From Lanius collurio (taxonomy: Eukaryota > Chordata > Aves > Passeriformes > Laniidae): a stretch of 64,000 nt of DNA. This document shows positions 53,831 to 64,000 of the stretch, one piece after another (the first letter of the stretch is position 1; each line of letters opens with the position of its first letter). The position numbers and the translations under genes were made by a program. A model generated the notes under the pieces. That model was given only the letters and a program-made list of their open reading frames with translations, did no database searches and was not told where the DNA came from. Location: assembly GCA_020086605.1 (NCBI GenBank), contig JACBWW010000012.1:15573818-15637817 (forward strand), written 5' to 3'.

Positions 53831-56800
53831 TTGTGTTTTGAGTCTTACACAGTGTTGTAACAAGGTAATAACATCCCTGAGATTATCCTAGGGAATCTCG
53901 GCTTCCTGAATGTGCGTCAGGGAGGTACTGAGTGTAATAGTCGAGTACATTTGACCCCGTTTTACCATCACCCTCGAACTCCTTTGCTACTGACACTGAT
54001 AATAAAATCTTAGTTATTTCTCTTGGAGCACTAAAAAACTGAGCTAAGTGAAATGATGTCTACCCTTGGGTAAATTTATAAAGATGTTGCAGAAAATAAT
54101 AATGGAGCCAGCTTTAAAGAGGTTTTTGTTTGTTTTGTTTGTTTGTTAAGGAAAAAACAAGGAAAATCTCATTTTCTGAATTTTCAAAACATTTAAAGGA
54201 GCAGGCCAGTGAAGTCACCGGCAGGAAAAAAAATCAAGGTAGTAAATACTGAAGCTATTTAGAGCTTAAATATAAAGAATTTAAAATTTGTGTTGCAGTG
54301 GGTGGAGGGTGGCAAACGTTAATATAGCACAATGGTTCTTAAGGAATAAAAAGAAAACCTAAAAGAATTGGAAAATGGTCTCGATTGGCCAAGAAGGGAT
54401 TACCTTGGAAACAGGAAGTGTCAGAGTATGTTAGCTGTTGCTAAAGAAACATGTAGTTTAATCTTTCTTACAGAAACTAGGAAAGGCCAGGGAAGGAGTT
54501 GAGATGGTTTGTGCTTAGCATGGGTAGGTGGGAACTGTGAACCAGCAACTTTCCTTTAGTTTGCAGCACAAAAAGGAAGATTTAACTCTAGCCAAGGAAG
54601 AAAATATTTTTTAAAAAGTGATCCAGACAATGTAATTGCACTTGTAATTGTAGTTTGGTTGGCATCAGCAGTCTGCCTGGCTCTGGGATGGGACTTGGGA
54701 GTGGTGGATGGGACAAAGGAAACTCTGTACCAAAGTTACTGGACAGGGTACACTGAGATTTTTTTTTAGGAAAAGAGAGCTGGAGACTTGACTGCTTTGT
54801 GTTATCTCTAGTTGTTCTGAACTTTAATAAAGCAATTGATATTGCTGCTTGAGAAGTACCTGCTCAGTGGGAGATGGACACTGGCAGGAAAGAAACACAA
54901 GGCAAGTTGGGTTAAAGGTTTGAGTGAGGTAGGAGAGGTTCATATACTTCTTGAAGAATCCATCGGTCTTATGGCTGAATCAGTCTTTAAGGCCTGTTGG
55001 CTCTTATGGGGCATTTCTTCCAGATGCAGTGCTCAGTATTCCACCTCTTCTGTGCCATTAAAATGCACCTGTGATGCCACAATGGCAATCACTGGCCCCT
55101 GCCTTCTATCACTATTCAGCAGTAGATAGTAAAGCATTTCACTAAGTTCCATGATAATTATTACTGTTTTTATATAGAGAGGGTATTTGAAGCATAGGGA
55201 GTAAAAGGTGAGAGGTATTATTAGAAATAAAGCACAGAAGTTAAACTCGGTGAGCTACTTGATCTTAAGCATGGTTTTGTGGTGTGAAGGATTATCATAC
55301 ATTCCTAGGCCCAAGTAAGTATGAAAATGTGAGCTTTGTTAAGTGACTTCCCAAAAAAAAAGAAGGGTATAGATAGCTCAGCAGATTTTCTAAGTGTAGT
55401 TATTTCTAAAGGAATTTATAAAGGTATGCATAAAACAGCAATTAGGAGAATAGAACAGCAAATGAAAATTATGTAAACTTTTTAGAATTGGCAATATAAT
55501 ATTTTATGGAGTTCATCTTTCTGTCCTCCCCTCCTCCACTCCTCAACATGATCTTTTTAGGCTCCTTCAGACAGATTTGGAGTTACAGAGAAATAATTTT
55601 CTAGCTGACATTCTTTCCTTAGCATTTGCATTTCAAAATTTTTGTCAGTGTTGCTGAAAGAGAATAAAGAAACAGCATTAGGAATGCTTTAGTTTAAAAA
55701 ACATGCAGGATTTAAGATGTCTTGTAGTAATTAAAGTTTATCTGTGTTTCATAACATTGTGGCAGTGCAATATCAGGCTTTTTGGTACAGTGTGACAGCA
55801 GCTCAGCTGATGGGTATTAAAATAGGTTCTTGTGCCAATACACGCACACACGGAGTTTGTTGTTGCAAGATAAAAATCTGTAATTTTAATTTAGGCTCAG
55901 CACTCATTTGGAAGAGAAGCCAGTGCTTTGGAATCTAAAGTTGTGCAGCTTTTAAAATTAGGTGTTTGTCTTTGCTCTCCCAGAACCACAACCACCACAA
56001 CAAAAATCCTGTTTGTGTGCTTGCCTTGACCTTGAAATGGTGTGGTGAGCAAGGCCAGTGTGGGCCTGCTGCTCTGCAGCAATAGTATGGGTGGTAGCAA
56101 TAGTAGCACTGATCTTGACCTTTACTTGCTCCAAAGCAAAATGATGCACGTAGCATTATATAAAGGCAAGGTAATGAAAGCAACATTGTTTTGTTATGTG
56201 CAGTGAAACACCTACCCTTTTTCATTTGGAATGAGGAAGGCTGAGTAAACAGAGTTACTCTGTACTCACGTTGAGCTGTTGAAAACCATAGAAATGCTGG
56301 AGCTTGACCTTTGCAGTCCTTATGTTTGCAGAATCAGGACCTCAACTAGGCAAGAATTCTAAACCAAATATGAATTGTTGGAAGGGTTGGAAAGGTGAGT
56401 CATGAAAGGACACAGTGGAGGCGAAATGGAGTTTTGGAAGAGTTGGGTTTTATTGAAAGTCTTGTAGTTTTTCTGTGAAACTAATTTGCAGAAGATGCTA
56501 GTAGTGAGTCACAGAGAGGCTGTGAGGTCAGCACTGGAACAGATGGTGAAATCTGAGGGGTAAATGAAAGAGCAGAGAAAACAGCTTTGTAGTTGTTGAT
56601 GGGAAAGAATTCAAATTATGGGTGGAGGTTATGCTTCAATATGTACAAAAATCTTGAAACTTGTGCCCTGAAATGCAGATATTTTTGGTGTCAGGTACTG
56701 TGGTGGTATAAAGACAGGTGGTGAGGAAGAGTGCCATATCTCGGGGAACTGTGCTATCAGTTCAGAGAATTAATTTAAGGTTGATTTAGAGGAAGACTGA

Positions 56801-56981
56801 CTATGTCACATCTACATTATCTGAAGTTTGTTTATCAAGCCTGCTGCCCACAGTTTAGCAGCTAATGATTCCACTTAATTTATATTTGCTGAAAGCTGGG
56901 TACTGTAAACGCTTCCACAGAATTAAATGAAAAGTTTAATAAGAACGATACATTGACAAATCAATATTTTTCTGTTTCAAG
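53831..56981 (+). other. NEK11: NEK11 5' intron / upstream region
   Basis: AT-rich sequence between the CpG island and the first NEK11 coding exon, most likely the intron after a non-coding first exon. It has a GTTT simple repeat at 54122-54147. I see no coding exon and no repeat family I can name. Confidence 0.6.
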
Positions 56982-57237
56982 TGATTTCTGTGAACGTCCA
57001 TGGAAGAATAAAAGGATTTGAAAGCTACATCCTAGAGAAATTTATGTAGTTTTTGTTGCACAGAGAAATGCTGAAATTTCAAGAAACGGCTAAGCATGTC
57101 ACTGTTGCCAGATTTAATTCTGCTTGCTCAGAGGCTGTGATTGCAAGAAGATACACTATTCAGAGGAAACTTGGCAATGGAAGCTTTGGAAGTGTGTACT
57201 TGGTTAATGACAGAAAAGCAAAACAAGGAGAAGAATT
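56982..57237 (+). CDS. NEK11: NEK11 first coding exon (coding 57068-57237, residues 1-57)
   Basis: NEK11 is a NIMA-related Ser/Thr kinase linked to the G2/M DNA-damage checkpoint (CDC25A turnover). A likely acceptor (TTTTTCTGTTTCAAG) ends at 56981. ATG 57068 is the first methionine after an in-frame TAG at 57047-57049. The product starts MLKFQETAKHV, as in human MLKFQEAAK, and reaches IARRYTIQRKLGNGSFGSVY, the kinase glycine-rich loop G-x-G-x-x-G at residues 36-41, then LVNDRKAKQGEEL. The donor is AATT|GTAAGT, with two bases of codon 57 in this exon. Residues 11-25 differ from human. The catalytic lysine and the rest of the kinase lie in later exons beyond the window. Confidence 0.93.
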
Positions 57238-60200
57238 GTAAGTAAACCCTTCACATGCTTTAAATAAAAATGTTGGGATGATTTTTCTTGCATTGTAGAT
57301 ATTTTCTTTGTATTTGTGTCTCATCTCTCAGTTTGGTGTTACATTGCAGCCTTGACTGCCTACCTTCAGTGACGATGTAAGGTAGAAGCAGACCTTTTTT
57401 GATAACACTTAATTGGATGCCTTCAGGAATTGATTCTATGTTACTGTAAGGACTCAGATTGTTGGAGGGGTCTCAAAAGAAACTATACACTATTTGATGA
57501 CCTATTTTTTATACATGAGTTGTCTAAATAAAACGTGAAAAGGAAGAGTTACAGAAATTCCAGTAAACACCTTTTTATTTGCTGTATACCTACCTGGTAG
57601 AAGGTTTGATTTATTTTTTTTTAATTGCCAGCAAATCTTTTTTTTTTTTAACATGCCTGAATTTAGACAAGTCTCATAAGTTTTATTGATAAATCCTCTG
57701 GGATTCTGAAGCCACAATGACAAAAAATCATTTTCAGAGTGTTGACATTTCTGTATGTGGGTTTGATGCTGGGTTTGTGGCTGGACTTCCTGTTGTATAG
57801 AACTGTGTTTGTCTACCTTGATACTTACACCAAATGAAATTTAACTATAAATATTCTTGTTTTATAAAAAAAAAAAATTGTAAGGCTCTTTGTCTAAAGT
57901 CAGAAACATTTAATCCATATGCCCTTCAGCCAGAAATACATATTTCCTTTAAATAGGGGAGTCTATTGGTTCTTTTTGATGGACACATTAATGAGCACTT
58001 ACATGATTAAGGAGCTTTTTCTGATTCATTTGTGCCTCACTTTTGCTACTTATGGCCGTGCATTATTGGCAATATTGCTTTAATAAGTGTGCAACCAAGG
58101 CATAAATCTGTCAATTGTTTTCCTTCTACATCAATTTACATCTTTTCATCTCCTTAGCTTTTTTCACATGGCTTAAAGGTTTTTGGCTCTCTCATAGCCT
58201 TAGCTACACTTCTCTCAAAAAAAAAATTCTTTAATGAAATATTTCGTTAAAACTAATAAACAATACTTTCCTTTTTTTTTTTTTTTTAATGTTAAGATAG
58301 TCTATCATGCAAACGGGGTGACAAGAACTACCTAAGCTTCTAGGATTGTTCAGAATCAGCTGTTACCAAACTCATTCTTAGAATATTAACAGCATAGTGA
58401 AATGTGGGTCTTCACACAGTTGCTGCTATAGCACAACCTGCCAAACCTCAAAAACAAGGAACATGCCTTAAGGTTTTACGTGGCAATTTTTATTTTTTCT
58501 TGAGAATTTTGGGTGACTGTCTTGAACAAAAACAGGCATTTCATGCCTGCAATTTGTTGGGGTAGAGCCTGAGTGTGTCCTCTGCTATCTTCAGGACACA
58601 CTGACTATCAAATGACGTATTTTAGGTTTCATTTTAAATTTTTTTGTCAGTCTCTTTTTGTGACCACAGTACAATAGAAGCACATTAGTATTTAACCAGT
58701 CCAAGTGCTGTGAGATGTGCAGTGCTGGATTTAAGCCTTCCATCACGAGGGGGAGCTCGCCTATCACAGTTCATTCCTTCCACGCCTCAAGCGTGAATTA
58801 ACGAGGGGATCCACCCCCGATTTCTACCACTTATAAACTAATGGATGACAAAACTACTGTCTCAGTTGAGAAAGAAAACACAGGTAGCATAATAGTATAG
58901 AGTGTAGGATTTAGAAATACTGTTTTCTTAAAGTGGTAAAATACGCTAGAAGTCACATACTCAGTGATGCTTTCAGATAATCTCATATGGAACCATATGG
59001 GTTGCTGTTTGTATTATATACACTTTTTAATGAAAATTTATGTGGTTATGATTCTTACTCTTTAAAAAGAATGATCTTGATACAGCTCTGAAGGCACTTC
59101 AGCAGAAAAAAAACCACAAACAACCCAACTGCGACTTCAGCAGAAGTAGAATTCTATTTTTATTGTTTCAGAGATGATCTAGAACATTCTGAGACAAATA
59201 TTATGTGCAGTGTAAACTCAGCCACAGATAATTTCCTGAAAATTGCTATAGTCTGAAGCACTCTGAAAGAGCATAGGAATAAATCATAGAAATACAAATT
59301 CCCAAGAAAAGTGACATATTGATACAGAAGCTGGTCAGGGATATCTTTTTCAATTTTCCATTAGTGCAATGTCTACAGAATGAGTTAATGCAGAGACTAA
59401 CAATGGTTATCGTGTAATTTCAAGCAAAGCTTTTGTATTATTCTAGAAACAATTTTAGGTTGTGCCATGTATTTTGTTATCTCTCAAGGATCATACCTAT
59501 TGTGAGTGAAGTGTTGTGGACAGAGTTGCTTTAGCTGGGAAGGAGAGAGAGTTGATTATTTGGGGTGTACCTCCAATTAACAGACTTATTTCACATAAAA
59601 CTCTCAGGGGTGCTCAGGCTAGCAGTGCCTGCTTCTCTGAGAAGTACATGCCAGCTTCATGCTTCTCTCCAGTTCTTTGTATGGATGGGATCAGAATTAC
59701 TGACTTTCTGAGATCATACTAGATCAGTATAATATCGTTGACCTGCATACTCTATAAACAATAAAGTTATGAAGTACCACAGGTATAGTAGCATATGTAG
59801 ATCCCTTACTCTAACTCCCTCCTAAGTCTTGCATTGTATGACACATTCCTTGCCTGTTACTTTAACTTTCTAACTGGTATTGTTTTTGTAAATTGTATTT
59901 TCTGGTGCAAGAACTTTTAATTCTGTTGGATGATTCTCATCGAGTATGACAGAGAGTTAAATAACCAGATAGAAGTCTCTGCAATTTACATGAAAGCAGC
60001 AGAGTAGAGAACAAAAAAAATACCCTCATAGAGAGAAAGGTCAGAACCTGGGATGTTCTTCACTATGAACAAAGTTTCTCATGTACTAGACAATCTATAC
60101 AGGAGATTATCAGTTTCCCCCCTTCTTTCAGAAGAAACTAGAATCGGAATTCAAATCTTAGACCCTAAAGTCAGTTAAGCACAAGATATACATCTGTACA

Positions 60201-63200
60201 AGGCAAACTTCTTATTTCCAGTTTACACAGGATGTCTTGGTTTGTGGATTATTTGATATTTATTTGTTCCTGTATATTATGGACCTAGACCTCCCCAAAA
60301 CAGAAAACATGGTTTGTATAAAGAAAGTAGCAGGAATTGTACCAGCGTTTTTACAACTAAGTAATATTCCTGAGTCACTTCTATGCTAGTCCCCCAAGTA
60401 TATTATCAGTTAATTGTAACAGGTAATTATGGTTGAAGACCAAGTCTTTTACAGCAGAGATTGAAGTTCAGCAGTAGTCTTGAAGGACAGTGCCATCTCT
60501 TAAAGAAAATGAATGTCCTAATCAATTGTGCCAAGGGAAGCTCTGGGTTAGGAGTCGCTGATTCATAACCATGTATGGGCAAGCAGCTGAAGTACACAGT
60601 AGGCAAAAGGGACTTCCAGTTCATAAATATTCACGAGGTATTTACGTGTCCCTGTGGTGGAAAGGACATGCTGCCGAGTGCCAAACTCCCCGGACCGCTC
60701 CACTGTGTGGTAGCTGTGGGGTGTCAGCTCATCTTCTGCATCTGACTTGCATTATAGCTTTAATCCAGACTCATGCTAGGATTCCTTGGAAACTGTGCGC
60801 TTAGCTGAATAATTTATCCTGTGACTTTCAATTATTTATGACTTCTTATACAAATGATATAAAATCTAAAGGTGGAAGAGATTTGTGACTTATGAATATC
60901 CAAGTGACCATTAGCAGATTGCTGTGTTGTCAAATCCCTGTGTTTGCTGCCTGTTTGCTTCTCTGAAGGAATTCCAAGTGAATGGTTATTTGATGCTGAA
61001 TTGATTAAAACAGTAACAAATTACTCCCTGCCAGTTGTTGTGTGCACATTCATCTAATTATGCTGCTTTCCTTTATTCTTCTCCTTCATTTTATAATAAT
61101 TACTAGAAATTAAAACTGGAATTTCTTAGGACATTTTAGATTTGTGAACAGATATTCATGATCTCCTTGAAAACTGATCAAAGGTGCATTTCCTGTAGGA
61201 CCTTCCTGATTGTGGCTTATTTTTAAGTAAGTTTTTCTTAAAGAACCATTTTTGGCTTGGTTCAGTCATGTGTGCCTCTGCTTCGTGGTGTGAGGCTCAG
61301 TTACTGTGTGTGTCAGCAGAACTGCCGTGCCTGCTGGGGAGTTGGGTCTTGCTTGGCCCAAATAAGAGACCATGAAAGCACACCTTGTGGATTTAGTTAC
61401 AGCAGTTTGAGTGATGCCTTCTCCTGGTGTTAAAATCAAGAGTCGGATAAGGAGGGGAAAAAAGGGATTTTAACTTGCTCTTTGTTTTAAGGATCCTTAG
61501 GTGCACACGTCCAGGTCAGGTGCACTGAAGTGCACCCGCAAATGCACACCCCAAAAAGATCTTGTATAACATTATAGGTCTTACTAATTAACATGTCTAT
61601 CAAAATTCCCCAATGAGAGGCTCAAGTGAGCCCCCCTCCCCGAGGAACCTTCCCCTGGATGGTTCTATCTTAGTTTACAGAATGTGTTCTGGAGAGGACC
61701 TTGGGGTCTGGGGCACATTGACCTCTACTTATGAAGCTTCTGAAATATTTAGTCTTCTAGTTTGACAAACAAGTCCAAGAATGTAGGCAAAAGCATCAGG
61801 AACAGAAGCTGCAAAAAGGCATATGAAATGGATCTAAATTAAAAAGCAAAAAATCTTCATGGCATCATAAGAAGTGAGCCTTGATGAGCTTTCCACTTGA
61901 GTGGCCAAGCATGACTTTTATATTCTGTGAGCAATGTTACAGAAGTGAAGGCCAAGAGCTAAGTGTCCAAGCAATTTCCTTGCTGAAACCTCTGTGAGGG
62001 TGGCTGATGCTCTCATGCTTCAGTTATGAGTACACCTGCAATGGAGGTTGCCAGGGAGTGAAATTATAAATGTTTTGCTTCAATTTTTAGCAGGCAGTCT
62101 CAGGTATGGCCACAATGGTTTCAGATAGTTTCTAGTGCAGGCAAATACCATCCTGATCCCAAGACTAGTTTGATAACCTTGGATTCACCCAAAGCAGATT
62201 TCACTGGAGACCATGTGGGAAGGTGCCTTAGTCTCTACCTCCTGCATCCCTGTCAGTGCCCAGCTTTTCCTGCAGCCCAGCATGGCACAGTAGGGCTCCT
62301 CCAGCTCAATGTAAGAAAGTTTAGGAAGTTCCTGTGTTGGATAAGGCTCTAGTGGGGACTGCAGGGTAGCTTGGCATTGGAGCACAGGTGTAAGATTTTA
62401 CCCTGCCCATACCGGTGATGGATTTGGCAATTTAAAGTCACAGCCATGCTGCAGTCCTTTGCACAGGCAATTACTGTATTCAGCATTCTGTGGCTTCTTT
62501 GGAATCAAAAGATCCAAACTGGAACAGGTCAAGACCCTTCATTCGGCTTGTGTAACACAGGTGTCTGTGAAATCCTCCACAGCGATGTCTGATACAACTT
62601 TTACATCTCCTTAGTCACCTTTATGAGCTTTGGTGGTATTGTTGTTCGTTTTTCTTTTTTTACTGATCCCCTTTTGATACACCCTTCTTAAACTAAGTAG
62701 CCTGCTTTTTCATTTTCAGTGGGATTTGTCCATTTGACTGGGGAGGATTCTAAGTCTTTAGTGTAACATACATACAAAGTGGGAGGCAGTGTGTCTTAAA
62801 GGAAATACTGCTTGGTTTTACAATAAATCTCATCTCCCACAGAGCCAAGCTACCAGGAGCTCCATGCTGCAGCACTTACCACATTCTGATTAGACATGCA
62901 GGCAGTGAGCAGTGCTGGTGGCTGAGTTTGTTGTTTTGAGAATTGTTTACGAGTAATGTTTCCAACATTGGGTGGAGATCTGTACTTAAGGCGTTATTGG
63001 TGAATTACCTTTCTTTGAAGTGCATGGGGGAGACAGAATTTAGTGATTTTGTAATTAAGCAAATGCCTTGAGATCACTTCTGTCTCATTCATTTTACTGA
63101 AATTGATGTTCAGTTTTCATGCATTTGCAAGCTAGCTTTAGTAAGAAAATGGGGAGAGGTGGAGTATTATTACTTTAGGTTGAACTGTGCCCACCTGCCT

Positions 63201-64000
63201 CAAAGATACAGTAGGTATTTGAAATACTTGAATATGCCTGTCTACTGTGTCTTCTTATGTGCTGCCCTTGTTGGCAAGGTGTTTCCTCTTGAGTCTGCAT
63301 CAGGGTGGTTTGGACTTCTTCCATGTGGAATGAGCCTCCAGTTATTTGTTGAATTCAGTACGTTGTAATGAGAAAAATGCTGCAGTGAGTGGAATAAATT
63401 TTGGGTTTGCTGACAATAACTGTATTTTTCCCTTCTTTTTTTCCCTATTTTGTTGTTGTGTTATGTGACTTGTAACTGTAATTCCTTGTTTGTTGTTTTT
63501 CTTACATCCACAGTGTGCCCTTCACTGTTCTAAAACAACTTTTCAATGTTACTGGGTAGTTGCCTAATTTTTCAATGATATGTGTTTCACTGATTGTTTA
63601 GACCAGAGTATCATACTCTGGAGGGCTTAAAAGTATTAAAAGATTTTTTATCTAACAATGGATGTTAAATGCAATTAATTTCCTCAACATTGCTTGATTC
63701 CCTTTGCCTTTGATTATAGACTATTTAGTAACATGATTTGTAAAGTTATGAACCATGCTTTTATCTTTTTCTACACTCTTCTTTTTATTATTATTTTTGA
63801 ACTTTTTTTCTTTTTTTTGGTACCATAGATACTTGAATGCATATCAGAAATAAACACTGAAGGAGATGCCTGAAGGAAAGAGACATGTAGGGAGAGTGAA
63901 TTTTCTCATTAAAGTTACAGCAATTACTGTTTAAATTACTTTTGGGAATTAGTTCCACTGAAGGGACAATACTGTTGACATAAATACCCTTGCAACAGTG
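57238..64000 (+). other. NEK11: NEK11 intron, continuing past the window
   Basis: At least 6.7 kb without a recognisable second NEK11 exon. The composition is AT-rich with T runs (57602-57650, 58270-58288), a CpG cluster at 58741-58830 and a GC-richer unclassified stretch at about 61250-61760. No open frame here resembles a known protein. Confidence 0.7.
58741..58830. other. Isolated CpG cluster of unknown origin
   Basis: Six CpG in about 73 bases (58746, 58758, 58782, 58792, 58802, 58818) stand in an intron otherwise poor in CpG. Short inverted repeats are visible (CACGC/GCGTG at 58781-58795). It matches no repeat or RNA that I can recall. Confidence 0.6.

Noticed and set aside
63630..63668. 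KVLKDFLS reading that resembles the next human NEK11 exon (KVLKEISV)
   Set aside because: No proper AG acceptor directly before it, a stop codon after 12 residues and no further similarity; chance.

Overview
This window is vertebrate nuclear DNA, almost certainly from a bird. Genes are split by GT-AG introns. Two intronic insertions carry the 3' end of CR1 LINEs, the dominant avian retroposon. The three genes lie in the same order and orientation as human ATP2C1-ASTE1-NEK11 at 3q22. I cannot name the species from sequence alone.

Layout. (1) Positions 1-43793 and the 3' UTR beyond hold ATP2C1 on the + strand. It encodes the Golgi Ca2+/Mn2+ pump SPCA1. A CpG-island promoter and 5' leader open the window, and a 13.7 kb intron follows the two-codon first coding exon. 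27 coding exons join without a frameshift into a predicted 921-residue P-type ATPase whose key residues keep the human numbering (D350, N738, D742). (2) ASTE1 lies on the - strand, 3' end facing ATP2C1. It has four coding exons between 53444 and 48538 and encodes a predicted 671-residue XPG/FEN1-like nuclease with all recognisable acidic metal-binding positions present. (3) A second CpG island (about 52600-53830) covers the ASTE1 start and the upstream side of NEK11 (+), so the two probably share a bidirectional promoter. Only the first coding exon of NEK11 (57068-57237, with the kinase glycine-rich loop) is in the window. The rest, to 64000, is its intron.

The three genes are not a pathway. 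One is a secretory-pathway ion pump; the other two are linked in the literature to DNA repair (ASTE1) and to the DNA-damage checkpoint (NEK11), and they share a promoter region.

I found no CRISPR array, operon, tRNA or rRNA gene, and no sign of an undescribed multi-gene system. What merits a second look is smaller: overlapping upstream ORFs at the ATP2C1 start, an intronic polyadenylation route to a SPCA1 lacking its last membrane helix, a slippage-prone A9 run in ASTE1 that opens into a long alternative tail, a candidate RFX site between ASTE1 and NEK11, several unusually good hairpins, a strand-asymmetric A/C tract and an isolated CpG cluster. All splice sites and homologies were read by eye against remembered human proteins; none was checked by alignment or RNA data.
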